DNA of 27,525 nt from assembly GCA_964477085.1 (NCBI GenBank), contig CAYZDF010000039.1:1-27525 (forward strand), read 5' to 3'. Position 1 is the stretch's first letter. Each line of letters starts with the position of its first letter. A program made the translations under genes and the position numbers. Under the pieces are notes generated by a model. That model ran no database searches. It worked only from the letters and a program-made list of their open reading frames with translations, and was not told the DNA's origin. Shown one piece after another: positions 9,268-17,500 of this stretch. Source of the stretch: Dichloromethanomonas sp964477085 (GTDB lineage Bacteria > Bacillota > Desulfitobacteriia > Desulfitobacteriales > Syntrophobotulaceae).

Positions 9268-9435
9268 TTACGAAAATTCAAGTATATATGGGTAGCAATA
9301 ACAAAAATGGAGGCCTCCCAGAAAGATACCTCCATTGTTTCCATTATTGTATAGATAACTGATATGGCTGATCTGAGAAACCCTGTCTCCTGCTTCTTTG
9401 CGCGTCTCTTGAGAAAAAAGCTCCCAGTCTGACAT
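9268..9435 (-). pseudogene. Small unrecognised reading frame, probable gene remnant
   Basis: A 55-codon frame starts at ATG 9435. Its first 29 residues look coding-like (MSDWELFSQETRKEAG, then helix-forming sequence). The second half runs through the terminator-like hairpin at 9306-9336 and becomes low-complexity and cysteine/tyrosine-rich, so a functional full-length product is unlikely. No clear ribosome binding site is next to the start. It lies just downstream of the MoaE-like gene. Not recognised. Confidence 0.2.
9306..9336 (-). terminator. Intrinsic terminator-like hairpin after the MoaE-like gene
   Basis: AATGGAGG (9306-9313) pairs perfectly with CCTCCATT (9329-9336) around a 15-nt loop. 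Read on the minus strand the stem is followed by TTTTGTTATT, fitting termination of the tfoX-like/moaE-like transcript about 130 bp after its last stop. The other strand also has a short T-rich tail (GTTT). Confidence 0.5.
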
Positions 9436-9467
9436 GAAAATGCTGATGCCGAGAATCTTCCTTGGCG

Positions 9468-9875
9468 CTATTTATGTTCGATTTCGGTCACGCATTCACT
9501 TTTGATCTTGCCCACCAGAAATTGCAGCGCGTCAATAACATGGGGTCTGATATCGCCGCCTATCAGGACGTACATAATGTCGTCGCCGAGTTCGAGCAGT
9601 CCTTCATTCAGCCAGACCCTGACATAGAAGATGCCTTCTAACTTATAGGTCTCGGCGACAGCCGCGTCCACCTTTGCCGCATCATAAGCAAATTCAAGTT
9701 TCTTGACGGTCGAACCGTCGTCAATTCCCTGGCGCACCTTGGCTTTAGGCGTTTGGCGCACAACGCCGTTATGAACCAAAAACATCCCTTCCTGTATCGC
9801 CGCCGGGTCGGCTTTAGCTTCTTTGAGCCACGCATCGATAGACGGTGCCGGTTTTTTCATATTTTCATTGATCAT
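9468..9875 (-). CDS. Divergent MoaE-like (molybdopterin synthase large subunit-like) protein
   Basis: From ATG 9875 the protein has 135 aa. I prefer this start to an upstream TTG at 9899 because GGAG lies 11 nt before it. The sequence resembles a clostridial group usually annotated as molybdenum cofactor protein MoaE: MFLVHNGVVRQTPKAKVR, LEGIFYVRVWLNEGLL and GGDIRPHVIDALQFLVGKIK. Classical MoaE, with MoaD, inserts sulfur into cyclic pyranopterin monophosphate and needs an HR pair and two lysines near the end. Here HR reads HV, and only one of the lysines (in GKIK) has a plausible counterpart, so catalysis is doubtful. No other molybdenum-cofactor gene is in the window. It is co-directional with the TfoX-domain gene 51 bp upstream. 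Confidence 0.75.
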   Translation of the reverse strand: MINENMKKPAPSIDAWLKEAKADPAAIQEGMFLVHNGVVRQTPKAKVRQGIDDGSTVKKLEFAYDAAKVDAAVAETYKLEGIFYVRVWLNEGLLELGDDIMYVLIGGDIRPHVIDALQFLVGKIKSECVTEIEHK

Positions 9876-9926
9876 AAACCTATACACTCCTTTTTCCAAT
9901 GGATTAGCTACATACTAATAATTATA

Positions 9927-10253
9927 TCATTTCATTTGTTTTTTCCTCTTAGGTTTTGGAATCGGAATAACCGGCTCCAATAAAGCTATGACTTCTTTGC
10001 TGAATTCAGAATTGTCTATGTCAAGTATATAATGTTCTTTTGCTCCGTCATAGGGAAAACCTTTCTCTGCGTCTTTCATCTTTTCACTGATACATTCAAG
10101 TATTTTTACAAAAACTGTATTATCACAGACTAGAAGTATAGGTTTCTCATTCACATAAACCATATACTCTCCAAACATTTTCTTATAGCGAACAGCACCA
10201 GCACCGCTGATCTGTTCACAAACAAATTCTATAAAATCTGCTGTTGTTGCCAT
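9927..10253 (-). CDS. TfoX N-terminal-domain protein
   Basis: The 108-aa protein matches the TfoX N-terminal domain over almost its whole length, with the signature RYKKMFGEYMVYVNEKPI at about residues 22-39, then LVCDNTVFVKI, and a basic tail (PKPKRKKQMK). TfoX/Sxy regulates competence in gamma-proteobacteria, but single-domain versions are widespread and their role is mostly unknown, so competence should not be assumed. AAAGG lies about 7 nt before ATG 10253. It probably shares a transcript with the MoaE-like gene downstream and is divergent from the toxin-antitoxin pair. Confidence 0.85.
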   Translation of the reverse strand: MATTADFIEFVCEQISGAGAVRYKKMFGEYMVYVNEKPILLVCDNTVFVKILECISEKMKDAEKGFPYDGAKEHYILDIDNSEFSKEVIALLEPVIPIPKPKRKKQMK

Positions 10254-10522
10254 ACTATAACCTTTCTTTCGTCTAATGTTTGCATAGTGTTTCTATTTAA
10301 ATAATTTCTGTGACACAATCATTTCTCCAACTCTTATTTTAGATAATTGTATCACTATATTTTTCCATATGATATCATGATTTTGTTGTTCAACATTTTT
10401 TGCACCACAACCCTCTCGCTTTTTTACAACATATACGACGTTGCTGATTCTGTGTCCGATTGCTCTAATGTGAACATAAATTTCTTTGCTCCTTCCATTT
10501 ATCTATGGACTCTTGTTGAAAA
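10254..10522. other. Divergent AT-rich intergenic region
   Basis: About 270 bases between the TfoX-domain gene (minus) and the promoter of the antitoxin gene (plus). It must hold the promoter for the minus-strand pair. I see no convincing gene, repeat or strong hairpin in it. Confidence 0.5.
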
Positions 10523-10553
10523 CTTAGCATAATTATGATAATATTAAGCTAAG
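10513..10553 (+). promoter_or_regulatory. Promoter and autoregulatory dyad of the toxin-antitoxin operon
   Basis: A -35-like TTGTTG (10513-10518) and a -10-like GATAAT (10537-10542) are 18 bp apart. They overlap a perfect dyad CTTAGC (10523-10528) ... GCTAAG (10548-10553) and an internal perfect 10-bp palindrome CATAATTATG (10528-10537). Phd/YefM antitoxins generally repress their own operon by binding such palindromes over the promoter, so this is the likely operator. Confidence 0.6.
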
Positions 10554-10573
10554 CTATTTGAGAGGTGAATAAT

Positions 10574-10858
10574 ATGCCGCATATTAGACCAGTATCTGAC
10601 CTTCGCAACAATTTTGCCGATATATCAAGGACTGTCCACGAAAGCTCAGAGCCTGTTTTTCTAACGAAGAACGGTTACGGCGATATGGTCGTCATGAGTA
10701 TGGAGGCTTTTGAGCGCCATCAGTTTGACAGCGAAGTCTACATCAAGCTGAAGGAAGCGGAGCTGGAAGCTAAGACTACAGGCAAACGCTTTTCGCATGA
10801 TAAGGTGTTTTCCTCCCTGAGACGCAAGCTTCAGGAGAAGGTTGCGGAGGATGTATAA
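10574..10858 (+). CDS. Type II antitoxin, Phd/YefM family
   Basis: From ATG 10574 the protein has 94 aa. GAGAGG upstream supports this start rather than the GTG at 10565. The N-terminus has the Phd/YefM DNA-binding fold: IRPVSDLRNNFADIS, then EPVFLTKNGYGDMVVMSMEAF. The C-terminus (about residue 50 on) is charged and helical, the usual toxin-neutralising tail. It should bind and block the toxin encoded immediately downstream and repress the operon through the dyad over the promoter. The stop overlaps the toxin start by 8 bp (ATGTATAA), a typical translational coupling. Confidence 0.92.
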   Translation: MPHIRPVSDLRNNFADISRTVHESSEPVFLTKNGYGDMVVMSMEAFERHQFDSEVYIKLKEAELEAKTTGKRFSHDKVFSSLRRKLQEKVAEDV

Positions 10859-11159
10859 GCTTTCGTATCTGCCGCTTGCCAACCGCGATATTGTCGACGC
10901 CGTAAACTATATTGCCGATGGGCTTTTCGCACCGAAGGCAGCTCTTGACCTTTTGGACGCACTCGACAAGTCAATTTCCCGCTTGAAGGACTTTCCGTAT
11001 TCCTGCCGCGTTTACCAGCCGGTAAAGCCTTTGGAGCAGGAGTACCGCATCATGACCGTCAAGAACTATGCTATTTTTTATACCGTCGACGAACAAAAAA
11101 AGCTCGTTGAGATAACCCGTGTAATTTACGCAAAGCGAAATCTCGACAATCAGCTTTAG
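10851..11159 (+). CDS. Type II toxin, RelE/ParE family
   Basis: From ATG 10851 the protein has 102 aa, a normal length for the family. An upstream TTG at 10842 is less likely because family members begin MYKL-like and the ATG overlaps the antitoxin stop. Recognisable segments are YLPLANRDIVDAVNYIAD (helix 1), LDALDKSISRLKDFPYSCR (helix 2 with the usual FP turn), YRIMTVKNYAIFYTVDE (core strands) and ITRVIYAKRNLDNQL. RelE members cleave mRNA at the ribosome and ParE members poison gyrase; the sequence alone does not decide. The final IYAKRN resembles the RelE/ParE C-terminal RxxxxR region. Confidence 0.92.
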   Translation: MYKLSYLPLANRDIVDAVNYIADGLFAPKAALDLLDALDKSISRLKDFPYSCRVYQPVKPLEQEYRIMTVKNYAIFYTVDEQKKLVEITRVIYAKRNLDNQL

Positions 11160-11172
11160 CCCAACCATTCTT

Positions 11173-11200
11173 CGGACAACCGCAGCCTTGCGGCTGTCCG
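11173..11200 (+). terminator. Hairpin after the toxin gene, probable terminator
   Basis: CGGACA-A-CCGCA pairs with TGCGG-C-TGTCCG around the loop GCCT: an 11-bp GC-rich stem with one mismatch, 14 bp after the toxin stop. It is followed by TCTGCGTCTTTC rather than a pure T-run, so termination may be partial. Confidence 0.5.
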
Positions 11201-11675
11201 TCTGCGTCTTTCAAGATATGAGCCTTACTTCGTCAAGACACTGAAAATGGTTTCTCTCACAGTTCCAGAAGAGCCTAATAAAGAAATTGATTCATGGTTT
11301 TTAAATATGATAATGTTAATGAACATTCTTTACTCATTACTACTAATCCTCCTATTAATAAACCTGTATATTTAGAGAAAAACACTAACCCAAAAGAAAT
11401 AAGCATTGGTAAGAACAAAATTGTTTACACCAATAAAGATAAATATACCTCAATCATGCTACTTTCAACCAATCTAAATCAAAAAACATCTGATGAAAAA
11501 GTGAGTATCCTTAAATTTTCTATTAATATTGTTTATGTTGTTTGTTGATCTTTTACAATACATAAATATATTATCTATTAGATTGCATGCGCTTCTGCTC
11601 TTAATTTAAAATTTAATTATTAACACTATTATTATTTTAAAAAAATAAAGTTTTAATTATTATTTTAATAATAGG
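11201..11675. other. Very AT-rich interval between the toxin-antitoxin pair and the PLD-like gene
   Basis: About 475 bases, much richer in A/T than the flanking genes. A plus-strand frame at 11294-11548 (84 codons, rich in Lys/Asn/Ile) has no ribosome binding site and no recognisable motif. Another frame just before it reads coding-like for about 20 residues (MVSLTVPEEPNKEIDSWFLN) and then turns into leucine-rich low complexity. These may be remnants of an older gene, but neither is supported enough to call. Confidence 0.35.
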
Positions 11676-11681
11676 TATAAT
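11676..11681 (+). promoter_or_regulatory. Candidate -10 box for the PLD-like gene
   Basis: A perfect TATAAT lies about 90 bp upstream of the start codon at 11770. The -35 at 17 bp spacing is poor (TTAATT), so this is only a candidate. Confidence 0.3.
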
Positions 11682-11769
11682 ACTTGTGACAATTCATCCT
11701 TATCCAGTTTATTGTAGATGTACAAGCAGCATTTTATGAAGCTTCTTGATTCGTGAGGAGGACGAGAGA

Positions 11770-13197
11770 ATGAAAAATAAGCGCAAACTGCGCGTCATAG
11801 CGACCTGTCTGGCCGTACTTCTGGTGATTCCGCTCATTTTCGGCTGGACGACACCCGCACCGCCGGGTACTTCATACAGCAGCCCGGCTGCGACAGTTTC
11901 GGATTTCAGCATATTGTACGACCTGACCTACCTGAAAGACGGCGAACTGATCCATGACCAGACCATCCTCGACGAACAGCTGAAGATGATCGGAGTGGCG
12001 AAAAGCTTCGTTATAGCGGATATTTTCTTGTATAACGATTATTATAATACGGAAAAATATCAGTTCCCCCCTTCCACCCAGAAACTCACCGACGCGTTGG
12101 TCGCTCGGAAACAGAAATATCCGGATCTAAAAGCCTATGTCATCACCGACGAGATCAACAACAGCTACCGGTCCGTTCTGAACGAACAGTTCCGCCGGCT
12201 TGAAGAAAACGGCGTCAGGGTTATTGTCACCGATTCCGCCAAAATCCGGGATTCCAATCCACTCTATGCCGGTTATTACCGGACCTATATCCGGCATTTT
12301 GGTCTGGGAGAGAGCGGCTGGCTGAATAACCCTTTCGGCGACAACGGACCAAAGGTTAATCTTCGCAATTATTTGCGGCTCTTTAACTTCAAGGCCAATC
12401 ACCGTAAGGTACTGATCACCGACCAGGGAGCGCTCGTCAGCTCAGCCAATCCCCATGACGGCAGTTCCTACCATTCCAATATCGCCTTCCGCTTCAGTGG
12501 CGAAGCAGTGCAATACCTACTGGAAGTAGAAAAAGCGGTAGCCTCCTTCTCCGGGACGGAGATAAGAGATGTGGCATACTCCGGTACTTCGACCCCATTC
12601 AGGGAAGATACGGAGGTTCAGATACTGACGGAAGACAAGATTAAAGACAAAGTCCTGGAAAACATCAAAAGTACGGCCCGAGGAGACCGGATCGACCTGG
12701 GCATGTTCTATCTGGCCCACCGGGAGATTATCAAACAGCTGATCGCGGCCGCGGACCGCGGGGTGGAAATCAGAGTGATTCTCGATCCGAATAAGGACGC
12801 CTTCGGTTTTGAGAAAAACGGCATTCCCAACAGGCAGGTGGCAGCCGAACTGCTCAATAAGTCCGGCAGCAAAATTCAGATGCGCTGGTATCTGACTCAC
12901 GGCGAGCAATTCCATACCAAGGTCATGGCGGTTTATCGGCAAGACCAGGCGGTTCTGATCGGTGGCTCCGCCAATTATACGCGCCGAAACCTCGATAATT
13001 ATAACTTGGAGGCCAATCTGTTGGTGACCGTCAAAGAAAGCGACCCGCTGACCGAAGGCTTTACGGACTATTTCAACAGGATCTGGGACAACCGCGACGG
13101 GATCTATACCGGTGCTTACTCCGAATATGAGGACAACAGCATGTGGAAGACGGTCGTTTACCGGATCCAGGAGAAGACAGGGCTCTGTACCTTTTAA
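11770..13197 (+). CDS. Exported or membrane-anchored phospholipase D-like protein
   Basis: From ATG 11770 the protein has 475 aa. GAGGAGG 8 nt before this ATG rules out the upstream TTG at 11746. The N-terminus is a signal peptide or anchor: KNKRKLR, then a hydrophobic stretch (VIATCLAVLLVIPLIFGW), then Pro/Ser-rich sequence. Two HKD motifs follow: NHRKVLITDQGALVSSANPH in the first half and FHTKVMAVYRQDQAVLIGGS followed by ANYTRRN in the second. This gives the paired active site of the phospholipase D superfamily (cardiolipin synthases, PLDs, some nucleases). The substrate is not shown; a phospholipid outside the membrane is likely given the leader. It converges on jetD with 2 bp between the stops. 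A defence role is not implied by the sequence. Confidence 0.88.
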   Translation: MKNKRKLRVIATCLAVLLVIPLIFGWTTPAPPGTSYSSPAATVSDFSILYDLTYLKDGELIHDQTILDEQLKMIGVAKSFVIADIFLYNDYYNTEKYQFPPSTQKLTDALVARKQKYPDLKAYVITDEINNSYRSVLNEQFRRLEENGVRVIVTDSAKIRDSNPLYAGYYRTYIRHFGLGESGWLNNPFGDNGPKVNLRNYLRLFNFKANHRKVLITDQGALVSSANPHDGSSYHSNIAFRFSGEAVQYLLEVEKAVASFSGTEIRDVAYSGTSTPFREDTEVQILTEDKIKDKVLENIKSTARGDRIDLGMFYLAHREIIKQLIAAADRGVEIRVILDPNKDAFGFEKNGIPNRQVAAELLNKSGSKIQMRWYLTHGEQFHTKVMAVYRQDQAVLIGGSANYTRRNLDNYNLEANLLVTVKESDPLTEGFTDYFNRIWDNRDGIYTGAYSEYEDNSMWKTVVYRIQEKTGLCTF

Positions 13198-13199
13198 AC

Positions 13200-14528
13200 C
13201 TACTCCCCCAGCAAAAAATCCATGACATTTTCCTGATATCCGGGCCGGCGATATTCCTGCAGAAGCTTGCCCAAAGCTATCAATCTCTGATCTTGCAGTT
13301 TCTCCAGCTGCTTCAGCCTCCGACTGCTGATTGTCTCTGCGGACATGGCTTTATGGTAAATCTCCTCTGTGTAACCGCATAACTTCAGCCGGCTTCCATA
13401 CCGGGAAACCAGCTTCTGGGCAATACTTAAACCTTCCGGATCAAAATCACCTGAATAGCAAATGGTAATATCGTTTTCTACCAGTAAATCCAGCAAAATC
13501 AGTACCGAAAGGCGCAACTGTCCGTTTGAACAAATGCACGCAAAGTTTTCCTTATTCTTTCCGACAAGCCAAGAAAATACTGAAGGGTTTTCGACTACAA
13601 AAACCTCTTTTCCTGCAATCGCCGCTGCCTGCAAAAAACTCAAATTCTGCAGAGTGAGAATCTGCGGTTCTCCTCTGTGGCAATATTCCGCCATTCCTTG
13701 ATGGACCGCTTCATCCGAGAGATAACCACGGATGCCACAGCAAAGCACCCAGTTCGACAAATCATCCTTGATTATGCCGCCCGTATAGAGAAGCTCTGCT
13801 CTTGCCTCCACGCCACCACCGCTAAAGTAGCGTCCCTCACTGAGAGAGTTTTCCTCTCTCAGACAGCAGTCCTCGAATAGATCACGGATGGCCTGAAGCA
13901 GATAGGTCAGGCTCCTTTTTCCTTCGTCAAAATAATGGGGGTTGCCTGTTACCTCTGCTGCAAATACCGGAAGCCGTAGATGCTGTCCGCCTAGGGCAGG
14001 CAGCCGGTTAACCGCCTGAAGGATCAGGGGTAAATTCACCGTAAGCCACTCACGGTTTGTATTATAATCCCGAATTACTAAAGCCCTTAATGGAGAGTCG
14101 TCAACCCAAGCGCGATCGAACCAGCTTCCGGCGGCTGTCGCTCGAAAAAGCGCGGATATCTGGTCAAAGAAGTCCTGTCGTTCCTGTTCTTGATTGGCTC
14201 TTTCTTCCTTTTTGGTGAGCAGGGGTTCTTTCAGAACCAGCGGTATAATCTCTTCCAAGCTGTATGCGGCATAGCGCGTATTATTCAGGGCCTTCCGTAT
14301 CTGACTGACAGATACGGATACCGTACTGTTTTCGACAACATTGATTTGCAGAAAACCCTCCAGCGATTCAGCCTCTTCCTTCGTTAGTCTTTTCAGGCGA
14401 ATACTTCCGCCCAGATGGGCCAGCGAGACATATTTTTCCTGCAACCCTTCAAACAACCTGCGAAATCCCTGCTTTTTAAAGTAAGCCTCTGCCTGAGCGA
14501 TCTGCTCACTCCCGTCCAATCTCTCCAC
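13200..14528 (-). CDS. jetD: Wadjet type II JetD, Toprim-type nuclease subunit (TIGR02679/DUF2399-like)
   Basis: The 442-aa protein is the last gene of the Wadjet operon. Its C-terminal third carries a Toprim-like site: VVENPSVFS at about 311-319 (Glu313) and YSGDFDPEGLSIAQKL with Asp361 and Asp363 of the DxD motif. In characterised Wadjet systems JetD binds the SMC complex and cuts circular DNA once loop extrusion has recognised it. The N-terminal part is the less conserved arm. I accept the GTG start at 14528 because GGAGG lies about 10 nt before it. The start overlaps the end of jetC by 23 bp. No truncation is seen and the key acidic residues are present, so it should be active. It ends 2 bp from the convergent PLD-like gene with no clear terminator between. 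Confidence 0.93.
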   Translation of the reverse strand: MERLDGSEQIAQAEAYFKKQGFRRLFEGLQEKYVSLAHLGGSIRLKRLTKEEAESLEGFLQINVVENSTVSVSVSQIRKALNNTRYAAYSLEEIIPLVLKEPLLTKKEERANQEQERQDFFDQISALFRATAAGSWFDRAWVDDSPLRALVIRDYNTNREWLTVNLPLILQAVNRLPALGGQHLRLPVFAAEVTGNPHYFDEGKRSLTYLLQAIRDLFEDCCLREENSLSEGRYFSGGGVEARAELLYTGGIIKDDLSNWVLCCGIRGYLSDEAVHQGMAEYCHRGEPQILTLQNLSFLQAAAIAGKEVFVVENPSVFSWLVGKNKENFACICSNGQLRLSVLILLDLLVENDITICYSGDFDPEGLSIAQKLVSRYGSRLKLCGYTEEIYHKAMSAETISSRRLKQLEKLQDQRLIALGKLLQEYRRPGYQENVMDFLLGE

Positions 14529-17500
14529 TATTTACCAGCCTCCGCGCCTTTCCATTCCAGATATAAGGAAGTACCGTCACAAATTTCGCATTTTCCTTAC
14601 GCAGCAATTGATAAATGGCCAGATTCGGCACAGTATCACAATCCCCCCAGAGAATCTGCGAATTAATAATAAACTCAAATTCCATATCCACCATCAACCG
14701 GAACATATCGCTGATATTCTGCTCGTCGACACCGGCAAAGGCTTCATCCAGAGACACCAGCCTCGGAGCGTCTTCCCTGGCACCGTCATATTTCGCGACG
14801 ACTGCCGAGAAGAGCGGAACATACATCGACATAGCCTTTTCGCCTCCACTGAACGTGTAAAAGGCATTATTGGTCAATTCCTTCCGGTTATCTCCCGTCT
14901 TCTGATAAAACAACTGAAATTCGAACCACTTCCGGTAATCCAGTACTTCCTTCATAACCGCATGGAAGCTGCGGACACTTCCGGTATCTTCCATGATCCG
15001 CCTGGCTTCCTGCACCTTGGTTTGAAAATGGACAGATAATTGCTCCAGCTCGTTCTCCCGCATCAATCCGGCATCCTTCTTCAACAGCTCTACCAGCTCT
15101 TTCGTGTCCAGCTGGCCCTCTTCCTCCGCCTTTTTCTTTTTCCAAACCAGACTTAATTTAAGTCCGCTCGAGGTATTCATGCCGCTCATCAGGCGGTTCA
15201 TCTTCTCTACCCAGCTTTCGCTTTTATAAATTTTTGAGCGTATTTTCTTGCTGACAGTGTTCGCCAGTACATCCTCGAACAAAGTTCGGTCACTTTCCTT
15301 AACCAGATTTTTTTGAATCTCAACATCTCCGGCCAGTCCCTTAAGAAGGGTATCATAGGGTACTTCCTTGCCTTTATATTTCGCAAAGATAGCCAACCTT
15401 TTAAAATGAGGCACCACCGTACCGACCGAATAGCCACTGTATTCCTCTTGGCCGAAAAGCGGATTAATCGTCAAATTAAAATCAACCAATTCGCTTAAGT
15501 TTTCATAGAACTTTTGTTGGAGCTGACTGCTCAGTTCACTGCTGTTTTTCTGGTTATCGGACTGCAGGATCAGACAAATGTTTTTCGCCCATTCGGCGTT
15601 ATCTTCACCGCTTGCCTTGTCCGCTTCCGCTACATAGGACAAGTTCTTTTCATCCTCAAACCCTTTCTCATACAGCACTAATTCACAGCGGCACTTCTCC
15701 GCCTGCATTTTTATTGACTGCAGCTTTTCTTTGCCGGCTTCCTGATCTTTTTGATAAGCACTCTGCTGAAGATGACATTGCCGCAATTCATCCGGAATAG
15801 CCTTTAAACGTTGGACACAGGCCTCCAATTGCTCTCTGACGCTCTCATAATCCTGCGTTTGCAGCCGCTCCTCATAGGTGGCAATCGTGCTGCGCAGCTC
15901 GGTGAGTTCCCTGTTTTGCTTATTCAGATCGTACCGGATTTCATCCAGCATTCCCTGAAGCTCTTCCATTCTGTCCTGAAGCGCCCGCACAGTCTCCAGT
16001 ATATGCAGATACCACTGGTGACCTAATTCCAGACTCCCGATGGCGTCGTAATAACTGTTGGCTTCCTTTTTGGCATCCTTATAGACATTCAGGTCGCTTT
16101 TCAGGTACAGCTTCTTGCTGTTTTGAGAAGCTTCCAGGCCGACGGCCAGCAACTCCTTTTGAAGCTGAGAAAGCTTAAACTCTCTGTCTTCAATTTCCTT
16201 TTGCAGTTTAATAATATTTTCCTGTGTTTCAGCCAGCTTCCGCACAGCCACAATCACATCTGCTTCCGCAGGATAAGCAGCGTACTCTTCCTCCAGCTTG
16301 GCGATCAAGGCCTTGTTTTCCTCAATCCGAAGCATCACGGCTTTTACCCGCTCCAGGCATGAAGCAAGTTCAATCTCCAACTCCTGAATTTTGGCCAGAC
16401 GATACTGTTCTCTTGCGCTTACCCCGATGAATTTGGCCTGATAGGAATTCGTAATCGTTCCTTTCAGCAGTCCCAGCCCGAATCTGCCCTCTTGATCAAC
16501 CCAGGTCTCACCACCGGCCACGGTTGCCATCCCATTCAGAACTTCCGAAATCTCCTGATAGAAGATGATATCGTCAACTTCTGCCGATATTTCCAGAAGC
16601 TTACCCATGCTCTGCGCAACATTTCCCACATCACCGAAAATGTAGCTATCCCGCATTCCGTTACGAGAAGCAAGCACCATATCTCTGTAATTCTCCGGCA
16701 CGATAATCGCGTCCAGAATTCCCATGCAGTACAGGGCCTCCTCCAAGCGGTTGCGCTGATCATTGTCCATGGTTTCGGCAAAGTCCACCACTTGATAAAA
16801 AGGATTATATGGAATATCATTTTCCCGCAGCCAGGCACGATTGGCTAAAATACCATCCACTCTCTCCGGTTCAGGATCCTTCTTGTTCTGCCATTCTTCC
16901 AGTTCCTGTTTCTTCTGCTCATAATCGTCTTGTTCCTGTATTAGTTGATGCTCCAGCTTAATACCGCTAAGCTGCAGTCCGGTCAAAACGGTGTCTTTTT
17001 GCCTGCGCAGCATTTCCTTGGCTTCCACCGTATCTGTCCGGTTATCGTAGGCGTGAATGCGCTGAATAAAATAGCGTTCCTGTTCATCCGTAAGCTTTAA
17101 CAGCGTGTTTTTCTTAAGCCAGCGGTAAAAATGCTCTTCCCACTCGCTTTTAACCTGCCGGCATTGCTCTTCCTGACTTTGTTCAGTCAGTTGGCACCTT
17201 TGCTTCTGCTGCCGGATCTTTTCGAGCTGAACCTGCTCTTCCTCCTGTTTTTCTTCAAGCAGGCGCTTTCTTTCCAAAATCGCTATCCCGTTGTCAATCT
17301 CCTCACGGATGCCGGCCATCTGCTCCCTCAGTATCTGAAAGGAATAGGTTTCTTCCAGATTATCCTTCAGCTCGGCTGCCATAAAAGCATGTTCATCAAA
17401 GGTCAGTACCGCAAAGCCTTCCTCCATACTCTGGAGCTTGGTCAGGATATCCTTTTGCTGTTTGTCTACCTTGGCCTGCTGATCCTGAATTTCATAGCTA

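Noticed and set aside
9138..9344. 68-codon minus-strand frame upstream of the PaaX-like gene
   Set aside because: It runs through the terminator-like hairpin and the AT-rich promoter region, has no ribosome binding site and no recognisable motif.
11294..11548. 84-codon plus-strand frame
   Set aside because: Lys/Asn/Ile-rich composition as expected from AT-rich non-coding DNA, no ribosome binding site and no family similarity; kept only as a note in the intergenic entry.
11770..13197. PLD-like protein as a component of the Wadjet system
   Set aside because: It is on the opposite strand, has a signal peptide or membrane anchor, and Wadjet is complete without it; adjacency alone is not enough.
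14506..14528. Overlap of jetC and jetD as a possible frameshift fusion
   Set aside because: JetD has its own GTG with GGAGG, and both proteins have normal ends and lengths for their families, so this is an ordinary operon overlap.
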